From positions 267,436 through 331,435 of the forward strand of contig RQTK01000300.1 in NCBI GenBank assembly GCA_003991915.1: DNA of 64,000 bases, in the 5' to 3' direction. Numbering within the stretch: the first letter of the stretch is position 1; each line of letters begins with the position of its first letter. This document shows positions 26,201-36,523 of the stretch, in pieces. The notes beneath the pieces were generated by a model, which was not told the DNA's origin, did no database searches, and worked only from the letters and a program-made list of their open reading frames with translations. The stretch is from Elysia chlorotica. Lineage: Eukaryota > Mollusca > Gastropoda > Plakobranchidae. The translations under genes and the position numbers were made by a program.

Positions 26201-27872
26201 AAATAAGTTCATTTGTTTAAAAATATGACGCTGTGTACAGTTTACTCCTTCATGCTATTAGAGAATGCTACCCTATTTTGCTTTGACCAATTTTGTAAAC
26301 ATAGGACATAGTTGTTTTTCTAATGCAGCTCTTTTAATATTTACATTGTGACTCCTTTGTTAGACAAATTTTGAAACTTTGAAAATTAAACCCAATTTTT
26401 TTCAGGTGAGGAATGGAACTTCTGAAAATGCTTATAAAAACCCTGGAGCAGTTACTCATATTGTCACTGGATCTGCAGTAAGTATTTGTTTATTTTTGTG
26501 TTTTATTTTTTTTTACTTCACTGAAGCATTGCTTTACATGAACATGGAGATAAATTAAGGATTTGCAAAACACAGCTGGTGGTTCTCATAAAAAAAAAAA
26601 AAAAGTACAGAAGTATCATGCATCATTTAAAAGTTCGTTTAGGAGAATGGTTTGAAAGGAATGAGATTATATCTTTGCATCAAGAGTTATGATCATTTTT
26701 ATTTTTTTTTGCGCGATAGATAAGGATCAACTATAGAGGAATTTGGAATCTTAATTTTTTTTTTTTAAATCTAAAGGCCTGGGATATCATTTTGCAGTTT
26801 TGAGTTTATTGGTTCAAAATGCACACTGGCTTGCACAGAACGCAAACAATCTTGATATGCTCCTTTAAAAAAAAAAGTTTAAAACACTTTATCAGGCCTG
26901 TGGTCTTTCTACTTAAGAAATCATGTCTTTTGATCTATCTGGGTACTAAAAGGTGCATTTGATGGCGGTGGTGTCTATTTTTAGCTACAGCCAACCAACC
27001 GCACACATACTATTGAATTAAAACCAAAGTGGGTATTTACGTGCTTCATATAGCTATCTTTAAAAAAAAAATGTGGGCTCCATGCATTAATTTCACTTAG
27101 GTTCACATGGAACTTTTCTTTTTCCCCTCCAAATTGGTGACTGGCATGATGATAAGTTTCATCACTACTTCAACTTTTTTTATATTTATTCTCTATGGCT
27201 ACATTTTATAACAGATAAAATTAAGGTTAACTTTGCTTTTTCTTCAAACTCTGTGTTCACTAAGCTCATGACAAAGAAAGGAATGTTCTGTACACCCATT
27301 TTGTCATGAGTATTTTACTTTTCCTTATCACTCCTTCACTCTATCACTCAGTCACATCACCTGTTTTATTGTTGAGGATTTTGTTTTGAATTGCCAGTGA
27401 ATGTGTGTTCATTTGCCATCCTGCTGAGCAGCCTGTACTGAGATCTGTAAAAAGTCTAAGAGATGTATAGTAACAAATGAATTGTGTCAAGACCTCTTGT
27501 CCAAATCCTGAACAGTTTCACCTAAAGGGAAGGGAGGGGTGGGCGGGGGTTGGGGGTATTTAGTCATATCTCAATAGGATACCTTTAAAAACAACAAACC
27601 CATGTTTTTCATGGGATTCAACTTTATTTGAGAAACAAACTGTAATATCATGAAATATGAGGCATTATATCATTGCATTAATCTGTTTTTTGTTTTTTTT
27701 AATGGCATTTTTTTGTTATCTTACACTGTATTAGGGTTGCGTGGAGCGCCATGAGTACTTTACGAAGAATCCTCCCCCTTGGTCAGCATTCCACTCATCT
27801 GAGTATGGATACACACGCATGAAGTTTGCTAACAAGACGCATCTCTATGTAGAGCAAGTGTCTGATGACAGG
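17252..27872 (+). CDS. ACP7: Purple acid phosphatase, ACP7 type, 419 residues, last exon not found
   Basis: A binuclear-metal phosphomonoesterase, probably secreted or lysosomal. Eleven exons join in frame: 17252-17372, 17972-18169, 18378-18560, 19388-19413, 20406-20503, 21449-21511, 21915-22029, 22414-22527, 25698-25826, 26406-26477, 27735-27872. The start follows an in-frame TAA; ATG at 17252 is first and ATG at 17261 also fits. LLSCCLIVAFGAV near residue 15 reads as a signal peptide. The metal-ligand motifs appear in order: YGDLG, HVGDFAYD (split by a junction), CNGNHENY, GHRPMYCSN and AHEHTYERMWP. GYTRM and YVEQVSDDR match the family end. A short terminal exon of roughly 20 residues is expected after 27872 but was not recognised. 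The 5' splice acceptor at 17229-17230 implies an upstream noncoding exon. Confidence 0.93.
20130..20330 (-). pseudogene. Retroelement gag-like zinc-knuckle fragment
   Basis: Minus-strand reading gives CHKCFKEGHIARDC, a CX2CX4HX4C zinc knuckle. It is followed by CWNC, the start of a second knuckle, and preceded by an in-frame stop (LKDT then TGA). Paired knuckles of this kind occur in LTR-retroelement gag and some LINE ORF1 proteins. It lies in the ACP7-type intron between exons 4 and 5, and no flanking element ends were found. Confidence 0.55.
20942..21119 (+). mobile_element. 5'-truncated SINE, copy 4, with target duplication
   Basis: SINE body and tail (GTGACCGGCTGG, AAAATTGTCAGACGTCAGTC, CCAACTCAAC) without the tRNA head. 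CACTCCTCTTGC flanks it at 20930-20941 and 21120-21131, a 12-bp target site duplication. It lies within an ACP7-type intron. Confidence 0.85.
22847..22880. repeat. 34-bp direct repeat, left copy
   Basis: Starts AGTTTCACTTCAG and ends GGTAACCAATG. It matches 25298-25331 and abuts the LTR terminus at 22881. Confidence 0.9.
22881..23486 (-). repeat. 3' LTR of the Ty3/gypsy-type element
   Basis: 606 bp, beginning TGTAACGC and ending GTTACA on the element's own strand, with short inverted ends. A TATA-like TGTATAAATAAG lies near 23150-23162 on the minus strand. No second LTR exists in the window. Confidence 0.8.
23792..25297 (-). pseudogene. pol fragment: reverse transcriptase plus RNase H, 5' truncated, no integrase
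   Basis: One open frame without an ATG runs from the truncated 5' end to a stop at 23792. It carries reverse transcriptase motifs (CIDFRRLN, SKLDLTKGYHQIRV, FLRMPFGM, catalytic YIDDLL) and connection/RNase H motifs (FLGLVGYYQPFIPNF, LRTDASDIGLGA, LQTDHRPLEFL). It ends at GKDNVGADFLSR, where integrase would normally follow. Only about 290 bp of noncoding DNA separates this stop from the purine tract, so integrase has been lost. The intact frame suggests a fairly recent insertion, although it cannot be expressed as a complete polyprotein. Confidence 0.9.
25298..25331. repeat. 34-bp direct repeat, right copy
   Basis: Identical to 22847-22880. It abuts the truncated internal end of the retroelement, so the pair reads as a target duplication. 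Confidence 0.9.
26028..26091. repeat. Tandem 32-bp duplication
   Basis: Two adjacent copies of a 32-bp AT-rich unit (ACTTAAAATCAATATT...) in an ACP7-type intron. Confidence 0.85.
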
Positions 27873-27891
27873 GTAGGTTTTAGGATGCAGG

Positions 27892-27895
<4 letters not shown>

Positions 27896-27932
<37 letters not shown>
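27896..27932. repeat. GA microsatellite
   Basis: GA repeat 24 bases after the splice donor that ends the last recognised ACP7-type exon. Confidence 0.9.
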
Positions 27933-27935
<3 letters not shown>

Positions 27936-28430
27936 ATTAAACTGCAGCATTTTTAGGGGATTGCCAGCGTTCATATATCTCTTGAAACACTAAAGATAGA
28001 ATAAAAACTGTTGAAGTTTGAAAACTGTACACTTTGGTCTTTCATGTAAAATGTCTTTTTCACCGCTTACGTATACATGTAATTGACTTTTTACAAATTG
28101 ATAACGGTATGTTACGAAAAATAGCTTTTTGGGTGGACTGCGAAAACTTTTCCTCCTTTTTCACTTTTTGTCACCATCATCACTGATTTAGAATTATTTT
28201 CTTGTTTCTATGTAAGCAGATACATTACAGCAGTCTGATTCTATTTTTGTTTTCTCTTTTTATCTTTCTAAACTACTGATTTTTTTCTTTTTTTTTTCGA
28301 CTTAATATTTTTCATTTTAGTGCTCTTTATTTTACTGACCTCATGAAAAAAATACTCCACACTTATTTTAAATAGTTTTAAGTTGAGAAATAGCCCTAAG
28401 TTTCTGTTTTATAAGTTATATATATATTTT

Positions 28431-29026
28431 TTTTGTTGCCTTTTGATAATAGAGAAACAATTTCAATGACATAAGTTTAAAAAATATTTTGTTAATGTGG
28501 TTATACTTTTCAATTTTATTTTGAAAAAGGTTCCAAAGTTAATAAATGTGGTTATACTTTTCAATTTTATTTTGAAAAAGGTTCCAAAGTTTATAATAGT
28601 TTTATAGTCTGATGTATTTGTTGTAAAAAGAGAATTTGATCACGGGTGATTCATGATCACACACACACAAACATGTGCAGTCCTTTTATATTTTTTTGGT
28701 GTTTTTTTGTTCTAGTTAAATAGTGATATTTCCCCTCTAATTTACCCAATTTAAACCAAAACATTATACATGTATCAACAGTATATTTTTTTATTATGAT
28801 GCAATTGAGCTTTGCATACAGCCAAGTAACTGACATTTTATTTTAGAGCATAATTATATAATTTACGACAATAATTTAATAATTGTCTTAAAAAAAAAAG
28901 AAATGGGAGAGCAAGAACACCCCCCCCCCCCATTTTTGTTGCCTTTTGATAATAGAGAAACAATTTCAATGACATAAGTTTAAAAAATATTTTGTTAATG
29001 TGGTTATACTTTTCAATTTTATTTTG
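28431..29026. repeat. Local AT-rich repeats: 94-bp direct repeat and 48-bp tandem copy
   Basis: A block beginning TTTTGTTGCCTTTTGATAAT at 28431 recurs at 28933. Within the first copy a unit of about 48 bp (GTGGTTATACTTTTCAATTT...) is tandemly duplicated at 28498-28592. No coding content. Confidence 0.8.
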
Positions 29027-29029
29027 ATA

Positions 29030-31135
29030 AGCTAAAATGAAGAATGAAATCCAGTCATTTTACTTTTTCTCTGTTGGAAATGAAATGATTCCTGCTTATT
29101 TTAACCAATTAAAGAAGTAGAAATGGCTTGTAACCAACAGAGGTAAAATATTTGTTGTTGTTGTTGAACCCTCAAATAATATGCTTGGTTATCAATTAAT
29201 ACATGTACTTTTAATTAAAAAAAAAAAAGATTGCATTTACAGGTACCACAATTATTTTGTATCACATTTTTATGTAAGCATTTAATAATATTTTTAAAGT
29301 AGTGCTTCTAAGTGATATATACTTAAATCATGATAAATAATCTTAATGTTCATTTAAATGAAGTGTTCATAAGGTTTGTTTGTGACCTCAAGCAGCACAT
29401 GTATTATTTGTTATCAACTGCATGTCATAGAAAACTATACTGTTATTAATATAAAAAACCATGCAAATTAAATTGGAATTTGCATGAAGTTGCACCCCAA
29501 ACACTTAATTTTGCCAATTGAACAAGTAAGATAGTTTTGATTGCTCACCTTTGGAGAGCGAGTTGTGATTTTTTTAAGGTTTACATTGAAGACGCTTTTA
29601 TTTTGAATAACAACCCAAATATAACTCGTAACGAGAACTTTTTTGCAAACTGTATGTTAAAAGGTCATATGTATAAAAATTTTGGGGTTTATTTGAATTT
29701 TTTGTTCAATTACTGCTATTTTATGTATTTATGCATTCCAAAACCGCATCACGAATAATAAAAATCTCGGTTTTCACAGTCCTGTTTTAATGTTTTTTCC
29801 ATTTTTTTTGTAGTATGTTATAAACGTCTGTCATGAAAATGTGTGTTTTTTATATTTTATTTATTGTCATTAATTCAACAAAAAAAACAAAAAAACAAAA
29901 ACGAACGAGGAATGTAGCGATATGGAGTTAACATTTCTCTCATTATAAATCTTCATGAAAGAGTAACCCTGCTTGCCCTTATGTTCAAGAAATTTATGAG
30001 TGACCTCATATTATGCAGCTGACCTATAGACCCAGAATTAAGTACAGCATATGCTTATCAAAGCTATAAGCGCAAATATCAATAATTCAGTCAAGCCATG
30101 AAAAACTGCCCCTTAATACCTATCAATAGATACAAAGAATCAATTATTTCAGCGTATATAGGCTAGGTATTCTTTAAAATTATATGCTTTAAATACCGAG
30201 CATACAGGAGTTTCAGTAAAAATTCTCAAGCTGTTTCATGCCTTTAACACTACTTTTGCAAGCCAACATATTGCCCCGTTTTTTAAGAACCAATCGATCA
30301 CAAGCATCACAAAATTAATGTGTGCCACTTTACCATTCTACAATGATTTCAGCTGACGATCAAATCCTATTACAACTAGTCTAAGTTAAAATCATTAAAT
30401 TCTTTGAATAAACAGATTTCGCACTTTTCCTCTGTGTTTGCAAGGAGAGCAAAATTAGAAAAAAAAACAAAGTAGGGCCTATCACATTACCCCGTTTTAT
30501 TGATTTTTTTTCTCTTTACGTGATGTGGTTGATTTTCACAATTAGTTTTCGATTTGTTTTTTTGTTTGTACACGAATTACGAAATAAATATTTGCGGCAA
30601 ACACTAGGGCATTTTAGTATTTGTTTGGATAGGGGATGCCAAAACAAAGGCATTTGAGTTCTTGTGTGTTTTGTCTGTTAAGGAAATACCAAGAGCCAAA
30701 CCATAACACATGACTGTAAGGCCGCCAAGTCGTGCAATTTTTCGATTGCTTTTCACATTTTGCTGACTGGCGGAAGTACATGGTATTTCTATGATGCAAT
30801 GTAATATCCTCCACATCATCTGATAGTCTTGTTTCACAGTCAGGCTCGATTAAGATTGTGTGTGTGTGTGGGTGTGTGATCGAATCACTTAAAATCGTAG
30901 TTAAAAAAATACCGAACGTCCTTTTATGGGGATTTGCCTTGCGCAATCATCTAATAACAATTAATATTGGGTTACTATAAATTTTCGTTTTAAGCAAATT
31001 CGGAAAAGATAGCAAAACCACAAAAAAAAAATATATATATATATATGCGACACTCCATAATTAGAAAAAACTTGATTTCTCCCTCAGCGATTTCCTCCAT
31101 AGTTGTCGAGTGTTTGGTAAGGAGGAGTTGAGCTG
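29030..31135. other. Noncoding intergenic DNA
   Basis: AT-rich with homopolymers; no conserved frame was seen on either strand. The missing last exon of the ACP7-type gene might lie here, but none could be supported. Confidence 0.4.
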
Positions 31136-31139
31136 TTGT

Positions 31140-31435
31140 TGTTGAGTTGGGTTAACGTCCAACATCAGCACTTACTTACTTACTTACTGCCCTTTTTGCC
31201 GTTGGCAATTAGGGCAGCAAACATCAGCACTACATATGCTATATTGTGGACGGACCCCAAGACTGACATCTGACAATTGTATGTGCTGCCACACACGAGA
31301 CAGGGCGAGGATACCATGGCGGTCACATTAAACTGACACCGACCCAACCAGTAGGGAGCGCTATCGCCAGGGCTTAAACCCCGACCTTTTGCGTCGGAAG
31401 CCGATGTTCTACCCCAGGGCCACCGCGCCGCCCTG
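31140..31435 (-). mobile_element. Full-length tRNA-derived SINE, copy 5, with nested insertion
   Basis: Minus-strand tail GGGTTAACGTCCAACATCAGC, the common body, and tRNA-like head (GCGTCGGAAGCCGATGTTC, GGGCCACCGCGCC). A 48-bp insertion at 31172-31219 splits the tail and is flanked by AACATCAGCAC. Confidence 0.85.
31172..31219 (-). mobile_element. 48-bp LINE-tail insertion inside a SINE
   Basis: On the minus strand it is a hairpin (GCTGCCCTAATTGCC...GGCAAAAAGGGCAG) followed by AGTAAGTAAG repeats. AACATCAGCAC is duplicated at 31161-31171 and 31220-31230. A 3' hairpin, short tandem tail and 11-bp target duplication point to a severely 5'-truncated non-LTR insertion. Confidence 0.65.
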
Positions 31436-31509
31436 GTAAGGAGGAAAGCGGGCAAAACTAACTTTCTTAGGACTGGCAATAAACTACCGGTACGATTAGT
31501 AGGTCATAG

Positions 31510-31600
31510 TTAAGGAGACAGCGCTGGATTGACGTTTTGACGATGAGTAGGCGTGAGGTTCAATCCCCTGCTGGTGCCCTGTAGTTGGTCTTGTAGAAAA
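31510..31600 (+). mobile_element. tRNA-like SINE head, possible second family
   Basis: A box B-like GTGAGGTTCAATCCC follows a possible box A about 45 bases upstream. The downstream sequence does not match the common SINE body of this window. The call rests on the tRNA-like promoter only. Confidence 0.3.
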
Positions 31601-31741
31601 CTAATCAAACATTTCATCACCTCAGTTGTATAATGTCCTATCCTATTTTTGAAATTCTTAAGGTTTAGAGCATTTTAGAAATGAGATAGTACAGTATGCA
31701 TCTGAGGTAACAGTTTCAGTAATCTGGCCCGATACTGGGGA

Positions 31742-31985
31742 AATTGATTTGACGTCCAGCGTCAGCACGATATAGATTATATTGTGGACGAGCCCGAAGA
31801 CTGACGTCTGACAATTTTATGTGCTGCCACACGAGACAGGGCGGGGATACCATGACTCCTGTCTCAGCCGGTCACATTAAACTGACACCGACCCAACCAA
31901 TAGGGAGCGAAATCGCCAGGGCTCGAACCACGGACCTCCTGCGTCGGAAGTCGATGTTCTACCCCAGTATAACGCGCCCCCTCCC
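31742..31985 (-). mobile_element. tRNA-derived SINE, copy 6
   Basis: Minus strand, tail to head: TGACGTCCAGCGTCAGC, CTGACGTCTGACAATTTTATG, CGGTCACATTAAACTGACAC, then box B complement GGGCTCGAACCACGG and CGTCGGAAGTCGATGTTC. Confidence 0.85.
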
Positions 31986-32205
31986 AATACTGGGAATTTA
32001 CGGGAGAAAAAAAAGGAAGGAATACATACTACTTTCATTTGTATACTGTGGACAACTATGTTTTTCATGAAGCTATTTAATACTTCTTAAAATAATAGCA
32101 AATAGGCTCGGATTTATCACGTGAGCTGGACAATCCCACTCTGCTTTTAACCTCTGGTTAAAGAAAGCTTTTCTTTTCCTCGAGAGTTGCGTTGACTTCG
32201 TATCT

Positions 32206-32455
32206 GAACGTCCAACGTCAGCAATAATAGGCCACATTGTGGACGGTCTCCTAGACTGACGTCTGACAATTTTATGAGCCACCACATGAGAGGATACACG
32301 TACGCTTAGGCTACCATACAGTCACATTATACTGACACCGATCCAACCAGAACAGACGAAATAGGAAAGTACATTTTTGACCAATCGTGGGTTTCGAACC
32401 GTGAGCTCCTGATTGGAAGACCAGCGCTCTACCTCTTGAACCAGTTCGTCCTCGA
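32206..32455 (-). mobile_element. Diverged tRNA-derived SINE, copy 7
   Basis: Same order of blocks as copy 6, with a different head (GGGTTTCGAACCGTGAGC, GACCAGCGCTCTACC). A body deletion follows ATGAGAGGATAC. Confidence 0.75.
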
Positions 32456-32524
32456 GAAAATAGGCCATAGTTTTAAACTTTTTTATTTTGTCGTTTCCTT
32501 GAAATGACATTTTGACATTTAAAT

Positions 32525-32665
32525 AGCGATGAGTTATAAGAGCGAGAGTGTGTGAGTGAGAGAGGGAGAGAGAGAGAGAAAGAGAGAGAGATAGAGATAG
32601 ATAGATAGAGAGAGAGAGAGAAATAGAGAGAGAGAGTGAGAGGGAAAAAGAGAGAAAGAGAGAGT
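32525..32665. repeat. GA-rich simple sequence
   Basis: GAGAGA tracts mixed with GATA units. Confidence 0.9.
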
Positions 32666-33199
32666 TGTTACAATGACAGCTGCGTTGGTAGGTAGTACTA
32701 GTAGCCTAAGTTGTCACCCAATTATGTTTATAAATAATTATAGTTTTTTGGGAAAGAGAGATGTATGAAAAAAAAGTGTTCTTTCTTTCGGTCACGTATC
32801 AACTTTGTGAAAAAAAAACAGCGTCAAAGTTTTCCCCAAATTATCTTATTGATGCATGCGATTCGAAACAACCACATGATTATTTCCGATTCTAGATATT
32901 GGAGGCAAGCACAGAAAGTGAAGACTTTACACAAAAATGCGATTCATTTTTTTCTCACCATAACTTCTTTAAAAATAAAATCAAACGTCATGTTTTTAAA
33001 CTTTGAAATTTAAAGTTTAGATTAAGTTACTTGCACTGTGAATTAATATCTTAAATGTAAGGACACCTAAATCTAGATTAGAAAATTTGACCGGATCAAC
33101 ACATTACAATAGTGCTGTTTTTGATAAGATCTAGACCTATATTCAGAAACCCACGTCCCAAATTCTATGGAACTGTTTTAGCTACAACATAAAAAAAGA

Positions 33200-33587
33200 A
33201 TGCGATTCATTATCGTCAAATCGAAATTATTCTGCGCTGAATTGAAACAATCTTACACCGGCATCATATCAAGGGTGAATCACTTTGGGCGAAATGATCC
33301 CGGTCTTCGAATGTATGAACTGAACGATGAATTGTCTGAACAGAAGATACGGACATATTTCCCAACTAAGTCTGGGGCCAAGACTAGGTGGAATGGATCT
33401 GCGCAGGATCCCTCAGCACTGACGGGGATGCTAAAAATATATAATGTATGTACATGTAGTATTACATTTTCTTTAGTCTTTTTAGGAGAACGTAGTTTAT
33501 ATGACAATTGACATATCTGATAGGGAATATGTATGGAAACGTGGACAAAACGTTGAAAGAGAGATGTTGTGAAGAGTATTTACGGGG

Positions 33588-33623
<36 letters not shown>

Positions 33624-33624
33624 C

Positions 33625-33677
<53 letters not shown>

Positions 33678-35342
33678 GATAGATATGAGAGAGAGAGTGA
33701 GATAGAGAGAAGTCCGATAGACAGTCAGGCACACGAAGAGTAAAATAAAAAAAAAGTTACTGTTTTCGATAAATAAATTGTTATCCATACACAGAATCTT
33801 TTCATTTATCTCAGTTAAGATGATTATTATACATAATTATAATATTTATTGAGATATATAGATTTCTAATTAATCAAAAGTAATGGAGTCTAATATCCTT
33901 AATATTTTTCAATAAAATATAAACAATAGAAAATCATAACGGGCACCAACATGTAGCCCGACATGTAGGCTATTGTCCGAATAATAATAATAAAAAACAA
34001 CAAAAAACAAACAAACGTATAACCAAACAACTCATGTTGATCTAGATTGTCCCTATAAAAATCCCTTACCCTAATGAAAACGCTTTCAACAGAGCCCAGG
34101 CAAACTGTCACACGGGACCGAAGCGACAGCCCACCAGAACAATTTCAACAGTGGTGGAGGCACCAACCAAGCTGGACCTAGACCTACATCCAGGGCGAGA
34201 AAGTTCTCCACGTTTCTGGCAGCCACCCTTGGAACCTGTGGGCTCTGCTTCGCCCTCGTCAAACTGTGGCTGAGTAACATGTCTTCAGTGAAGGCCTGGG
34301 GGGTACCACCATCTCCCCACAAAAGGAACTTCATAGCCGATATCGTCGACATGGCTGGGCCGGCTGTAGTTTTTATTGAAGTCAAGGGAAGGTGAGACTC
34401 GATTCTTCTTCTTCTTCTTCTTCTTCTTCTTCTTCTTCTTCTTCTTCTTCTTCTTCTTCTTCTTCTTCTTCTTCTTCTTNNNNNNNNNNNNNNNNNNNNN
34501 NNNNNNNNNNNNNNNNNNNNNNNNNNNNNNNNNNNNNNNNNNNNNNNNNNNNNNNNNNNNNNNNNNNNNNNNNNNNNNNNNNNNNNNNNNNNNNNNNNNN
34601 NNNNNNNNNNNNNNNNNNNNNNNNNNNNNNNNNNNNNNNNNNNNNNNNNNNNNNNNNNNNNNNNNNNNNNNNNNNNNNNNNNNNNNNNNNNNNNNNNNNN
34701 NNNNNNNNNNNNNNNNNNNNNNNNNNNNNNNNNNNNNNNNNNNNNNNNNNNNNNNNNNNNNNNNNNNNNNNNNNNNNNNNNNNNNNNNNNNNNNNNNNNN
34801 NNNNNNNNNNNNNNNNNNNNNNNNNNNNNNNNNNNNNNNNNNNNNNNNNNNNNNNNNNNNNNNNNNNNNNNNNNNNNNNNNNNNNNNNNNNNNNNNNNNN
34901 NNNNNNNNNNNNNNNNNNNNNNNNNNNNNNNNNNNNNNNNNNNNNNNNNNNNNNNNNNNNNNNNNNNNNNNNNNNNNNNNNNNNNNNNNNNNNNNNNNNN
35001 NNNNNNNNNNNNNNNNNNNNNNNNNNNNNNNNNNNNNNNNNNNNNNNNNNNNNNNNNNNNNNNNNNNNNNNNNNNNNNNNNNNNNNNNNNNNNNNNNNNN
35101 NNNNNNNNNNNNNNNNNNNNNNNNNNNNNNNNNNNNNNNNNNNNNNNNNNNNNNNNNNNNNNNNNNNNNNNNNNNNNNNNNNNNNNNNNNNNNNNNNNNN
35201 NNNNNNNNNNNNNNNNNNNNNNNNNNNNNNNNNNNNNNNNNNNNNNNNNNNNNNNNNNNNNNNNNNNNNNNNNNNNNNNNNNNNNNNNNNNNNNNNNNNN
35301 NNNNNNNNNNNNNNNNNNNNNNNNNNNCTCTCTCTCTCTATC

Positions 35343-35398
<56 letters not shown>

Positions 35399-36471
35399 CA
35401 TACCCCTTATCGTTCGTAAAAGCAACCATATATCATATCCTCATCTTCCATTTTCATTCTAACCCCATCTCTCACTATCCATCCCTACTGCAGCCACCCC
35501 AAAAGCGGCAAGCGAGTCACGCTAGCGAACGGCTCTGGATTTCTGGTGCGCCCCAACGGTCTCATCTTGACCAACGCCCATGTCGTCGCCAACAAGACCC
35601 GAGTGAGCATCAAGCTCCACGACGGGTCCACGTACGATGGCGTGGTCACGGTGGTGGACCCTGTCTGTGACTTGGCCACAGTGAAAATTGAAGTTGATGT
35701 ATGGACGTTCAATACTGATTTAAGCACTTATCTTATTTTTAGCTGAAAATACACCTCTAGTACTGCAATGTGACATTAAAAGGTTCTATATACAATTTTT
35801 GTCCGCTTTTGAGAAAAGAAATAAATAAGCAAAAGTTAACACAGTACCAGATTTTTTGTATCTCTGTCAAGGTCCTTCAATATGCTCAGTTACATCGCTC
35901 TTTTTGCACCAATGAGACCTTAAACCTCTTCACGCCTCCATATATCAAACACATTAAAAACTTCATTCATGCCAACTGTCCTTCAGAAAGACCTCCCGAT
36001 CATTCCTTTGGGCAAGTCTTCCAGCATACGCCCAGGTGAGTTCGTTGCCGCCATGGGTAGCCCTCTGTCCCTGCACAAGACGGTCTGGGGCTTCCAAAAA
36101 TAGCAGGCAACGTCACCCAAGTAGACAAACATTTGCATTTAGAGTTCAAGTGATTTATATTTTAGAAAAGTAGAATAGTGAGATCATTTCTCAGCATTGC
36201 AGTGTAGCTGTGTAGGCTGATTAAAAATTACTCTCTAAATATCAAGGTGAACTAACTCTCGTAATGATTAATGAGAGATTACGTCACTGTTACACTTGTT
36301 CATCTCTGATCATTTCGGTGATTTGGCCTGTTCTTAAGGAGGCCTCGGTAGAAAGCAATCTTTGTGTTGTGTGGGAGTAAATTGTAGAACAACAATTTGG
36401 ATTCGCGGTTATTATTTATTTTTTTTAGTTCAATAAAATGTGTGTTTTTTTTAAATACAGTCCTATATAAG

Positions 36472-36523
<52 letters not shown>

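Noticed and set aside
30341..30378. Candidate last ACP7-type exon after ATGATTTCAG
   Set aside because: The eight-codon frame to TAG has no resemblance to the family C-terminus.
34086..35462. Long open frames spanning 34086-35462 on both strands
   Set aside because: They cross 848 N and simple CTT/CT repeats; the apparent proteins are poly-residue and unknown residues.
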